Positions 32,868 to 42,932 of a stretch of 64,000 bases of DNA are shown one piece after another. A program made the position numbers and the translations under genes. The notes under the pieces were generated by a model. It saw only the letters and a list, made by a program, of their open reading frames with translations. It did not search any database and was not told where the DNA came from. Every line of letters starts with the position of its first letter. Position 1 is the stretch's first letter. The stretch is from Saprolegnia diclina VS20. Its lineage: Eukaryota > Oomycota > Saprolegniomycetes > Saprolegniales > Saprolegniaceae. The stretch covers positions 229,166-293,165 of the forward strand of contig NW_008246094.1 in the NCBI RefSeq assembly GCF_000281045.1. Direction: 5' to 3'.

Positions 32868-33282
32868 TTACGAGCAGTAAGCAAGTTGAACTAGACGACG
32901 AGGGTTCATGTCCTCCTCAGTATTACAATCGAACTATTATTTGCTATTTGTTTCGACTACACTCTGCCTATGCCAACCGTGCACAATGAGAGGCTCACCA
33001 GGCGACCCTGCAGATGATGATGGCTTGGCGATGGAGACAGAAGCGCCTACGTCCCTTGGTCTTTTGACGTCTCACCATCGATCGGCGCTGGATGCATCAG
33101 CAGGGACAGAAGACCGTGTTCAGCTTTACACTGGTATACTCATAGTTTTACGCTATGCAAGGACTTGAGTTAGGGTAGAATAAGGAGGCGTTTAACGCAA
33201 TTACCGCTGCCTCTAATGGCGCGGGTTCCAAATTGGGTATCGCAACGCACTGGGAGTGTTTTGGATTCTTTGGCTTGGCTCT
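32868..33282. other. intergenic region
   Basis: Between convergent genes. One 86-codon plus-strand frame (32908-33168) has no recognisable similarity. Nothing else seen. Confidence 0.5.
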
Positions 33283-34254
33283 CTACAGCGTCGTCGCCGT
33301 CGTTGGGTTGGCGAGACTGAGATCGTGGGTCTTGTCGGCTACGGTGGCCTCGACCATGGGTCGCACGAGGATCGGAGATGCTGTGGCGCGGCGGCGGTAC
33401 GTGGCGTAGACGATGAGGACGGCGAGACCGATCGCGATCCCAACACCACCGACCACGAGCGTGCTCACTATTACGTAATACCCGACGTCCTGGGCAAAAG
33501 CTGCAGTGTTGGTCTCTGAAAACTGCGCTGCATCATCTGGGAGCGCGCGGAGGTCGGTCTGCAGCGCTTCGAACGCCGACCAGAGCGAGCCGGCGCTAGC
33601 AACCGACACTTCGAGCGGCGTAGCCAGCGTATACAGCATTGCGCAGTCGGGCAAGTGGGCGTTGGTCACCAGCTTTTGCAAACGGCAGCGCCGACAGGGC
33701 GACTGGACTGTGCATCCCGGTAGTGTGGGCTTCGTCAAGCACGACGCATCGATAATGCCAATGACCCGCGCCAGCCCCGTATTGTTGTCGCAGATCGCGG
33801 CGTCGAGGTCGCACGGCCAGTAGCGCGACGACGGCGTCGGGTACGTGCTACACCGGCGGCACGGAGCAAAGTTGGGCAGACACCCGAGGCCGCCATACAA
33901 CGTGCACGTTGCATCGTAGATGGCCGAGACGTTGCCTGCACTGCCTTCGGTTGGCAGCAAGAACGCCGTGCACGAGATGCTCTCGGGTGGGCGAATGGCG
34001 GGGTGCATGGCGCGCGGGCAGACTGCATACGGCGTCGGCGCGAACGTGGTGTTGTACAGCCAGCACTTGCGGCACTGCGAGTCGACGCAGTCGGTCGGGC
34101 GCGGCTCGCTACTGCAGCCGGCCGGGTCGGCCACGACCGCGACGCCACGCTCGACGTCGTAGGACGAGAGGTAGCTCGAGAACGGTGTGCAAGCAGCGCT
34201 AACACACGAGGCAAAGACAGCGATCGCGGTGACGGCGACGAGCAGGCAGCGCAT
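33283..34254 (-). CDS. Cys-rich type I membrane protein, orphan
   Basis: A 323-aa single-exon protein. It starts with a clear signal peptide (MRCLLVAVTAIAVFASCVSA), followed by a Cys-rich ectodomain of about 240 aa. A module of the form C-x(5-8)-C-x(4-5)-PCRRC or QCRKC recurs: DCVDSQCRKCWLYNTT, GCLPNFAPCRRCSTYP, GCTVQSPCRRCRLQKL. Near the C-terminus a hydrophobic helix (YYVIVSTLVVGGVGIAIGLA) is followed by a basic stop-transfer (YRRRA) and a short cytosolic tail. Several NxS/T sites fit glycosylation. I do not recognise the family; a surface receptor or adhesin is possible. ATG 34252-34254 is the first true ATG. Confidence 0.75.
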   Translation of the reverse strand: MRCLLVAVTAIAVFASCVSAACTPFSSYLSSYDVERGVAVVADPAGCSSEPRPTDCVDSQCRKCWLYNTTFAPTPYAVCPRAMHPAIRPPESISCTAFLLPTEGSAGNVSAIYDATCTLYGGLGCLPNFAPCRRCSTYPTPSSRYWPCDLDAAICDNNTGLARVIGIIDASCLTKPTLPGCTVQSPCRRCRLQKLVTNAHLPDCAMLYTLATPLEVSVASAGSLWSAFEALQTDLRALPDDAAQFSETNTAAFAQDVGYYVIVSTLVVGGVGIAIGLAVLIVYATYRRRATASPILVRPMVEATVADKTHDLSLANPTTATTL

Positions 34255-34535
34255 GCTCGACGGTCGCAACAACAATTTTCGAATCCGGTTCGTTTCGATA
34301 GAATCTAAAAATAGAATCCGAAATTACGTGGCAGCATCAAGTGCCACCTTTTTGGCCACGGTCGCGCCTGCATTGCTGTTCTGCTGTGCAATACCAAGCG
34401 ACTGAGAGACTGCGAGGATAAGAACGTAGTCTTGCTAGAAGCGACAAGCACAGCGCGCCACGTGTACTCAAATGATTGGTGATTCGATAGAACGACGCTG
34501 TTGACAACGGCCACTTGAAACGTTGCGTGAGATCG

Positions 34536-35859
34536 ATGGGGGGTACGCAGTCGGCGCCGGTCACGGACGCGACGCCATTCTCCGTGGTTCCGTCCGCTCC
34601 GGCGATCCCCAAGGCGCTGCGGACGTCGGTCGTTGGCGAGAACGAGGACGGAGCATTCTCTCGGGCGGCCAAGCTCGCGCAAGCCGCGCCGCAACTCTCC
34701 ATGGTGCGTCCGCACCTGTTGATCGCCGGCCACCGCGCGCAGTGGCCAACTACAGGCGACTACGCACTGATCAACTGCGCACGCGAAGCGCTCTTTCCCG
34801 ACGACTGCGTTCCGCCGGCACATGTCCGACCGATCCTGTCGCTGGCGCTGCGGGACGGGCCGAGCCAAGAGCTATTGCCGTTCTTGCCGCGCGTGCTCGC
34901 GGCCATGGCCGAGGCTCCGTGCACCGTCGTGGTGCTCTGCCAGCAAGGCGTGTCGCGGTCCTGTTCGTTTGCGATCGCAGCGCTCATGTGCATCGAAGGC
35001 CTCTCGTACGCCGACGCCTTTGCGAATGTGAAAGCGGCCCGCTCGATCTGCAGCCCCAACCCAGGCTTTCTCTGTCAGCTCCTCGAGCTCGAGACGTGCC
35101 GCATCGACCGCACCAAGCGGCCGCATGTCTATTGCTACGGCCCCCACGGTGCACACGATGCTGATACGTGGGTGCTCACCGCGTGTCGTGTGCCCAATAC
35201 GCGCAGCGCCGCTCATCCGACACAAGTTGAGCGCCACCCCAAGGCTCTTTTCGCCTACTGCGCGCCGGAAGCCGTGTATGTGTGGTGCGGTGCGGCCGCC
35301 GAGGTGTCCCGCGTCGCTTCGATGGAGCACGAGATTCGCGAGGTACATGTACACAGCAAGCTGCATCTTCAGCAACTTCAGGTGCTCATGCGCATTGGTG
35401 TAGCTCTACGCGCGGGTATGGAACGAAGCGTGCCCGCGGATCGCACTCGAATACGAGGGTCGGGAGTCGGCAGACTTCCTATCGCTGGTGCCAACGACAT
35501 CCGAGATAGCCTTTGCCTACGGCTGCTACGACCTGGTTGCGCCACCACCGCCGCCATCCCTCGGTGTCGAACCAGAGACCGTCGACACCGCCAGTGTCGT
35601 CTTATCAGTGGCGACTGATCTCGATGGACCGTGGGAGGTACTGCGCGAGTACGACAGCAGCGACTTGGTGCCCGACGCGATCGCTTGGCTGCAGTTAGCC
35701 TCGACGGCGTTCGTGTGGCTTGGCGCCGACCTTCCGGCCATGCCCAATGATGTCGTTCTCGCCAAGCTATCCGCCGCTGGAGCCATCGGGCTTCTCACGA
35801 TCGTCCGCCAAGGCGACGAAGGCGAGGCTTTCTGGGACGCTTATGAGAGCGGCTACTGA
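34536..35859 (+). CDS. MKP1-like dual-specificity phosphatase with gelsolin-like region
   Basis: Two exons, about 420 aa. The N-terminus MGGTQSAPV is a good N-myristoylation site. The phosphatase loop CQQGVSRS has the nucleophile at Cys135 and the Arg at 141, followed by AIAALMCIEGLSYADAFANV and SPNPGFLCQLLELE, closely like plant MKP1. The candidate general-acid Asp lies in LALRDGPSQELLPF. The residue before the Cys is Leu, where most members have His. The second part (HVYCYGPHGAHDADTW, then AVYVWCGAAAEVSRV, LYARVWNEACPRIALE) matches the gelsolin-like region of plant MKP1, with a second such segment at the end (TAFVWLGADLP). Family knowledge: MKP1 dephosphorylates MAP kinases in stress and immune signalling. 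The intron at about 35.34-35.40 kb is well supported by frame. Confidence 0.8.
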
Positions 35860-37237
35860 TCCCGCAAAGATCTGATACCGCGCGTAATGAAATCAACTCA
35901 TGATCTGACTCGGTGGTGAAGCTGGGTTTCTTTTGTGGCAAGATCCATCCGATGCGTCCGACATAGGACACATGAGTGCGTCCTTGGCCTGTCAGCGACG
36001 TGGTCGCCTCCCACATTGCGTGTGTCTCTTGGCCGCGGTGCGGCGACAAGCAATCGGCGGCGCGTCATGAATCAGAGCTCATGATCGCAACAAAGTGACA
36101 GGCGCCTCGAGATGATCCGCCGCTGCCGTGCCATGCCTGTCCCGCCTACAGTCGTAGGAGTATCGTCGACTGCCGTGGGCCTCTTGGCACTCGACGCGAT
36201 CGTGCACGCTTGTATGATTCGTGCAAGAGTCGGTCGCGCGCCGGCGATGAGGTCGACATCGGTGTTCTTTGGGTCAAAGCCGGTGAGCGACAATGATGAC
36301 GGCAGGTGCCACACCATCGACAGCGTTCGCACCACAGAGTCTCTCGCACATAGAATCATACCTTATTGTATCGGACCAGATGTACTACTCGACGTCGCCA
36401 ATCTATCGCGCGCAAGTGATAGGATGCTACTCGTCTCGATGGCCAAGTGGTCGTCGCACTCACGCCGTCGCCTGTCGACCGAGTCGCGCGGACGTACAGG
36501 CTGGGCGAGCGGGGCGACGCCGTGCTGCCACGTCATAGGTGTCACGGCACTGACCACCTGTGTCTTCCGTCCCGACGCCGCAAGACCAGACCGTCACGAG
36601 GTGGGTCGTTGAGCAATTCGACCTCGTGTAATGTGGGCGGTAACACAGCGTCGCTGCCGTCGTCGCGTTGGGTGGTGCCAGCCCACCGCCCAACGTCGGA
36701 AGCGCGCTTGCGTCGCCACCGTGTGCAGGAGATGCAGATCTTAGGACCTTTCAGCGACTTGGCGGAACGGCCATGTGATTGCATGCGGCGCGCCACGTGC
36801 GTTCCGACACCCCCGCGAACGCATTACTGCGTCCGATGTCGCGCTCGAAATTCGGATATTGCCGCGTTCAATTCGGATAGTGCCGATTTGGAGGCATTTC
36901 ACACCGTGTTTTAGGATGTGAAAAATACGAGCGATCGTGTATGTCCACAGCATCGTCTCGCCACCCGACATGCCGCACCCGGCATGCAGGTGACGCCCTC
37001 GACATCACCAAGAGCAGTCGGATGGCATATTCAGCAAGCATCGGGATACCTTGGTACGCCAGGCAGAGAACAATCAATCCATTCGACGATATTGATGCAT
37101 CGATGGCAACAGAGAAAGGTCGTCCAGGCGAGCTCAACGGAGGAACACAGCAAGACACGCTGACGAGCCTTGCGCCATAAATGCGCAGCCGAGAGCCAAA
37201 GACGCCTCGAACATGATGCGACTAGTATTGTTGACAG

Positions 37238-37285
37238 GACCATCAACCGCCTCGACCATCAACCGCCTCGACCATCGACCGCCTC
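37238..37285. repeat. 16-bp tandem repeat, three copies
   Basis: GACCATCAACCGCCTC is repeated three times; the last copy has one substitution (A to G). Confidence 0.95.
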
Positions 37286-37557
37286 GACATTCTGTTTGGT
37301 GCCAGATGAGGCAACCCCAACTGCACTGAAGACATCCGGCTCCAGCTACGAAGTACAGGCGGCATGTACCGCAGACAACGTCGACGCGTCATCGCTGCGA
37401 GAGCACCGTCATTGCATTTAGGACCTCTACGCCAATGCGTATGAATTGAGGAAGCTAGTCGGCCCCGCCAGCTGCCGGGCAGCATACTACCGACAGGGTA
37501 GGCGATGATTCTTGTAACGCGACGACGACATCTCGTCGTCGTGTGATGGCAGCGTGA

Positions 37558-37573
37558 TTTTCACGCGTGAAAA
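37558..37573. promoter_or_regulatory. perfect palindrome TTTTCACGCGTGAAAA
   Basis: A 16-bp perfect palindrome about 100 bp upstream of the START-FYVE gene. Its centre contains ACGCGT. A dimeric factor site is inferred from symmetry and position only. Confidence 0.5.
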
Positions 37574-37671
37574 ACACGTGGCGTCCTAATTCACCAAAGT
37601 CAACAAAATGGCGCGCCTGAGAAATCGCACCTGCGGGCCAGTTTGCCTTTTTGCCTCACCACAGCAGCAGC

Positions 37672-39666
37672 ATGATGATGATGTCCAACGCCGGGAACGC
37701 GAGCGTGCTGCACATCAGCCCCATGGTCACGGGCAAGGAGGAGAAGGAGAAGATCATCTTCAAGCGCCGCCTCGACGCGCTCGGGCTCAAGGGCCTGCCG
37801 GGCCACATCACGGCGCAGATGCAGCAAGTCGCAGTCGCCAAAGCCGACGCGCTCGTGCGCTTGGCCTCGCCCAACCCCATGGCGTCGGCAACTTCGTCGT
37901 CGTCCAAGCCCCTCATGAAGACCGCGTGGAACTACGTCAAGGACAAGAACGGGGTCTTGCTCTACGAGGGCCTCGCCGAGTCGGGCGAGTACATGGTCAA
38001 AGCCACCGTGAACACATCGAGCAGCGTCGCCAACGCGATCGCACAGCTCCGTCTCGACAGCACCGAGCTGCTCAACGAAACCTTCAATGCGCTCGGGAAG
38101 CCGGCCTTCTACACGGGCGACCACATTCTCAGCGTCAACTGCGACCCGCTACCCCCGTTGCACCTCGCGTGGATGGCGTGGTCGACCGAAGGCGTCGAGA
38201 TCAAGGACTTTGTCTTTCTCGCGCACGCTCAGCTCTTTGCGTCGCCGACCAACCAATCGACACCGCGCATTGGCACGATGGTGTGGGAGTCGGTCGACGT
38301 CGTCGCCGCCCGGTACCCGAACGCGACGCGCGGTCTCTTCAAGCACACGGGCATCGTCGTGACGGGGAGCGACGACGCCGACGACGAAAACTGCCAGATC
38401 TCGCTCGTCTTTTGCCTCGAAAAGCACACCAAGCGCCTCAAGTGGATGCAAACTTTCGCACTCGACTTTGTTGCGAGCCTCCGGACCGCGTCCGCCGCCC
38501 GCATCGCGGTGGCGACGACCGCCGACTTTGGCGACGAGATGCACTGCGGCGTGTGTCTCAAGACGTTTGGTCTCTTCCGGCGGCGGCACCACTGCCGCAT
38601 GTGCGCGCACGCCATTTGCACCCAGTGCTCGACCAATGTGATGCTCGACCAGATCGGCGAGAAGGGCCGGAAGGGTGTGCGAGCGTGCCTCCACTGCGCG
38701 TCGCGGCCCAAGCAGCACCGCGTGCTGCGCTCCCACGTGCAGAGCGACGACACGACGTCGCCAAAGAGCGTCCACTCGCAGCTCGTGTCGCCCGAGAGCG
38801 AGTTTTCCCACCTCTCGTCCGTCAACACCAACTGCAACAGCAACCACAATATCAGTAGTAACAACGTGCGTGCGACCGCCAACATGAGCGCAAGCAGCAA
38901 CGGCCCACTCCCGCGCAAGGCGTCAGACCAGTCGCTCTTTGGCACCGACCGCGGGCACCGCGTCGTGACCACATCCACCAACAACAACAATAGCGCACCG
39001 GGGCTCCGCGACTCGGCGCGGCTGCCAGCGCGACGCATGTCGGGCGGCGTGTCCAACCCGTCGCTTGGCTCGCTCTCGACGACGGCCACGAGCACGCTCC
39101 ACAGCCAAAGCGGAAGCTACCAAAACGTACTCGACGCGCTCGAGCCCGAGCCGAGCTTGGCGCGGCACCCGAGCGCGCCCCGGATCGCGCCGCCGTCGCT
39201 CTCGCGCCAGTCGAGTGGCCAGCGCTCCGAGGCGTCGCTCTCTCGCCACGGCAGCATTCCACGCATTGTGCCCAAACCACGCTCTGAAGTCGGCGTCTCC
39301 CGCGCCCCGCGGCGCCCGCAGTCGAGTAGTGCGTCGTCGGCGCCCCGGTCCGAGGTGGGCGTCGCCAGCCGCGGTTTGCAGAGCAAAGCCCCGGCACCCG
39401 TGGTGCGCGAACGCGTCGGCCAGCACATGATCCAGCTCGTCGAGGACGCGGGCGGCATGATCAAGCTCGTGAACCCGCTCAACATGTTCAACGAGCACGT
39501 CGAGATGGACGCGCTGGACTCGCTCATCGCCAAGCAGCCGTCCGACTTGATCCCGCTTTTGGAAGAGAATTTGTCGGCGGAGACACTGCCGACGCTCGGG
39601 TCGCGGCCATCGGACCTCGCGTTCCGCCCCACGTTTATCAGTGTCACGAGCGACACGGAGTTTTAA
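37672..39666 (+). CDS. START-like/FYVE-domain protein
   Basis: A 664-aa intronless gene. Residues of about 20-280 form a START-like lipid-binding region (WNYVKDKNGVLLYEGLAES, MVKATVNTSSSVANAIAQL, TMVWESVDVVAARYPNATRG). A FYVE finger follows (CGVCLKTFGLFRRRHHCRMC, AHAICTQCS, then CLHC); its basic FRRRHHCR motif is the PI3P-binding signature. The C-terminal 330 aa are low-complexity, rich in Ser, Arg and Asn, with SRHGSIPRI- and SRQSSGQR-type segments that look like phosphorylation sites. Family knowledge: FYVE domains target PI3P on endosomes; oomycetes carry very many such START-FYVE proteins. ATG 37672 is the first true ATG (in-frame TTG upstream). Confidence 0.88.
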   Translation: MMMMSNAGNASVLHISPMVTGKEEKEKIIFKRRLDALGLKGLPGHITAQMQQVAVAKADALVRLASPNPMASATSSSSKPLMKTAWNYVKDKNGVLLYEGLAESGEYMVKATVNTSSSVANAIAQLRLDSTELLNETFNALGKPAFYTGDHILSVNCDPLPPLHLAWMAWSTEGVEIKDFVFLAHAQLFASPTNQSTPRIGTMVWESVDVVAARYPNATRGLFKHTGIVVTGSDDADDENCQISLVFCLEKHTKRLKWMQTFALDFVASLRTASAARIAVATTADFGDEMHCGVCLKTFGLFRRRHHCRMCAHAICTQCSTNVMLDQIGEKGRKGVRACLHCASRPKQHRVLRSHVQSDDTTSPKSVHSQLVSPESEFSHLSSVNTNCNSNHNISSNNVRATANMSASSNGPLPRKASDQSLFGTDRGHRVVTTSTNNNNSAPGLRDSARLPARRMSGGVSNPSLGSLSTTATSTLHSQSGSYQNVLDALEPEPSLARHPSAPRIAPPSLSRQSSGQRSEASLSRHGSIPRIVPKPRSEVGVSRAPRRPQSSSASSAPRSEVGVASRGLQSKAPAPVVRERVGQHMIQLVEDAGGMIKLVNPLNMFNEHVEMDALDSLIAKQPSDLIPLLEENLSAETLPTLGSRPSDLAFRPTFISVTSDTEF

Positions 39667-40654
39667 ATTAATTTGCCTCGCAGTTCTTCCAGCCAATCAT
39701 CTTGCGTCCTACACACGGCAACCTGCCGCCGAACGGTCCAACGAGTACCGAACCACCGCGTCCAGCCACGTACAATGTACCGTCCGAGTAGCTGGACTGC
39801 GTCCGAGTTGGCGCCAGAGGGAGGAAAATACGTTCTGAGCGTCTCAAATTTGGTGGATTCCCGAGGATTTTGAGGGCGTTTGAAAATATACCACCAAAAT
39901 GCCACTGTGTAGTGTGTACACAACGTGTTGGCGAGTAGGGTTTACGTCGTGTTTGGTCGAGTTTGGTATTGCGACGACAGGAGGACGACCGACGGCCGGA
40001 AGAATCAGACGCTTGCACTCTCGTATTGTCGCCCAGCGGCGTCGCCAGAGCCAGAGTTTGCCAGACCACTCGGTGACGCACCGCCGCGCACGGTCGCCAC
40101 CATCGCGCCACAGCACGTCGCCCTATTCCATTCTTGTGGACCCGTCAGAACGATCTTGGATTTGGCTGAGCCTGGCTCTAGCTACAAGAACGATCTTGGC
40201 TCAGCCAAGTTTGGCTTTAGCTCAGTTTGCCATCGCTTTACGGTTGTCGGTTGTATCTCGTCTCACGCAGTATCCACCATAGAGACGCGATTAGGGTCAG
40301 ATAATCCCAGTAGGTTGGCTTACACCTAGCTCTCGGCGCATTGACATGCTTACAAGCACGCAACGCTGATGGAGGGCTCCTTGAGTATCTTCTGCTTGGC
40401 TTCACTTCGGAAGCTGCTTGCTTTGGGTACCAGTCTAGAGATAAGACAGTCTAATTGCGAGCGCAGATATGCAGTGTCATCTCTAGCCATGGCCTCCAAG
40501 GCGACAACGAGTTGTGTCGGCAAAGATTTGTGCACTGTGATTGGCTAAAATGACTTCAAGATCACCGACGTGGAGCCAATCGTGTGGCGGCGGTACTTCA
40601 AGGTTATCCGTCGGTGGAATTCCCATTTTGCGTCCATCCGCCAAGACGAGAAGA
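39667..40654. other. intergenic region
   Basis: About 1 kb. It holds an imperfect duplication of AGAACGATCTTGG... at about 40.15 and 40.19 kb. No gene supported. Confidence 0.5.
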
Positions 40655-42328
40655 ATGAGCATGGTCGTCGAGTGCTCGGTCCTGACCTTTGGCTGCAACG
40701 ACGACGGGCAGCTCGGCCGTGGCGAGAAGAAGAAGCCCAGTGGCACCAGCATCGACGGCGTCTCGAGCGCCAACCAGCCGCAGCAGGTCGGCGCGCTCCG
40801 TGGCCTCGACATCACGGCCATCTCGTGCGGGTCGCGCCACTCGCTCGCGCTCGCATCCACGGGCGACGTCTTCTCGTGGGGCTGGGGCCAGATGGGCCAG
40901 CTCGGCCACGGCAACCACAAGAGCCTCAACCTTCCGACGCCGATCGTTTACTTTGATGCGGCCAACATCAAGATCGCGTACGTCTCGGCCGGCGGGTGCC
41001 ACTCGGGCGCGGTCTCGACCGACGGTACGACGCGACATTCCCTGCGTTCTCGACCTTACTTGTATTGGGATCCAGGGCGGGTCTTTATGTGGGGCGAAGC
41101 GCATTGGGGCCAGCTTGGCCTCTCGCCCGACTACAAGGACGTGCACCAGGCGATGCCGGCCGAGTGCAAGGTGCTTCCGCCCAACACGGACGAAAAGATC
41201 GTTGCCATTAGCTGCGGTACCTCTGCGCGTTCTCTTGACGGTAGCTCCACGTAATGTAGGTGGCACCCACACGGCGGCGCTGTCGGGTACGACGACGACC
41301 TTGACCACGTGTGCCATGGCGCTTACCCTTTCTTAGACCAAGGCTACGTGTACACATGGGGCCGTCGCGACAACGGCCAGCTCGGGCTTGGCCGCGACTG
41401 GGTGCACATGGAGCCCGAAGCCGCCGACGGTACGTGCGGCACGAGCATTCCGACGCGCATCGATCCCGCCCAGTACCAGCCTTCTGCATTATTTTTCATT
41501 TTCAGCATTTTCGATGCATTAGATTTGACAACGAGCGCGTGATCCAAGTGTCGTGCGGCGCGTTCCACACTGCGGCCGTGACCGAGTCGGGTCATGTCTA
41601 CACGTACTGGACTGCCAATATATCTATATTGATTGATACATTGAAACTGGCGTAGGTGGGGCAAGGAAGACTATGGTATGCTCGGTGTCGGCCACACGCC
41701 CGACATCCACGTGCCGCGTCGCGTGCCCTTCTTCGAGTCGGTGCCCGCTGCGTACGTAGTCGACCTTTCCGAGTCTGTAACTCACGTATCGCGTGTAGGA
41801 GCGTGTCGTGCGGGGGCTGGCACACGGTCGTCGTCGGGCGCAACGGCAGCGCCTATGTCTTTGGCCGCGGCGAGTTTGGTCGCCTCGGCCTCGGCGACAC
41901 GCGTGGCCACTCGCATCCGCGCAAGGTACGCTCCTCCTTGCACATCATGTCGAGGCATTGACGATGTCTTAAGGTTGAAGCGCTGGCCGAGCATACCATC
42001 GTGCAGGCGGCGGCTGGTACAATTGATGGAGGCAAAGGTTATGGGTGGATGATGACCGTAGGCGGATCGCACACGCTCTTCTTGACGGACAAGGGCGAGG
42101 CGCTGAGCTGCGGACGCACCGAGTACGAGCGGACATGCTACCGATTGCCGTGCTCATGTAGACCATGTATGTAGCCATGGTCGCCTCGGCAACGCCGACC
42201 TCAAGCACTGCGCGACGCCCGAGCGCATTCTGGAGACGACCATGGGCACGATCCCTGTGGCTCAAGTGTCGGCGGGCGGGGCGCACTCGGCGTGCCTCCT
42301 CCACAGCTCGCACGTCGGGCACGCGTGA
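40655..42328 (+). CDS. RCC1-repeat (beta-propeller) protein
   Basis: Multi-exon gene encoding seven RCC1-type blades. In order: VLTFGCNDDGQLGRGEKKK, VFSWGWGQMGQLGHGNHK, VFMWGEAHWGQLGLSPDYK, VYTWGRRDNGQLGLGRDW, the segment ending YGMLGVGHTPDIHVP, AYVFGRGEFGRLGLGDTRG and CGRTEYGRLGNADLKHC. Between blades the usual I/V-x-x-V/I-S/A-C/A-G-x-x-H-[ST] pattern recurs (ISCGSRHSLAL, VSCGAFHTAAV, VSCGGWHTVVV, AAAGGSHTLFL, VSAGGAHSACL). Introns lie near 41.03, 41.25, 41.5, 41.6, 41.77, 41.95 and 42.15 kb. Family knowledge: RCC1 propellers serve as Ran exchange factors or as generic interaction scaffolds. Without the Ran-binding specifics or other domains the partner is unknown. ATG 40655 gives MSMVVECSVLTFG; an earlier in-frame start would only add unrelated residues. 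Confidence 0.82.
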
Positions 42329-42932
42329 AGCCATTGCAGTCCGTACACGCTAGCATGCACATAACGCGTCCGATGTAATATCGATTTCTTGCTTTACTCA
42401 GGAGGACTGGGCAAGCCTGGACGTCGAGCAAGCCCAACGACAAGAGCGACGACCACCGTTCGGATCTGCCTGGCGGATCTGCAATGACCTCGCAACTTGA
42501 ACCAACGGCCGCAACCTGTACCACCTGCGTACGTATCGCAGACCTCGTCGCCAGCGTGCGGTCCTCCGCTGCCGTGCAACGTTGCAGGCGCCTCGCCGAC
42601 GCCAGTGCAATGTCGCGTCTCGCCTCCACGGGCAAGACCATCCATACCTGCGCGTCCATCGGTCGCCCATGTACATATGGTCTTCGCCGATGATCCTGCG
42701 TGTACCTGCATCCACATGCCGCCACGTCCATGCGGCGTCGCCAGAGAATCGTTCGGCCACCGAAAATAAACTGGGCCTCTGCACTAAAAAACATGTCGGC
42801 GGATCAAAATACAATGCAAATCGTCATTTGTCATACAAAACCAGAGTTATTTATAATATTAAAAAAGTAATGTGCTGCAAAGTAAAAAAAATGTGCCCTC
42901 GGAGTGTTGATCGCCATTTTCCCAGACGCCGC
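42329..42932. other. intergenic region
   Basis: About 600 bp between two plus-strand genes; open frames on both strands are unrecognised. The last 120 bp before the next start are AT-rich. Confidence 0.5.

Larger units (their letters stand above)
35860..37671. other. long intergenic region
   Basis: About 1.8 kb without a supported gene. Open frames on both strands (the largest 36112-36612, +) show no family signature and mixed codon use. It contains a 16-bp tandem repeat (37238-37285), a triplet-rich inverted repeat near 37.52 kb and a 16-bp palindrome (37558-37573). Confidence 0.5.

Noticed and set aside
36112-36612. 166-codon plus-strand frame in the long spacer
   Set aside because: No family pattern, no coherent codon bias, and overlapping frames on the other strand of similar quality.
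37608-38858. 416-codon plus-strand frame overlapping the START-FYVE gene
   Set aside because: It is a frame-shifted shadow without domains; the overlapping frame encodes START and FYVE domains.
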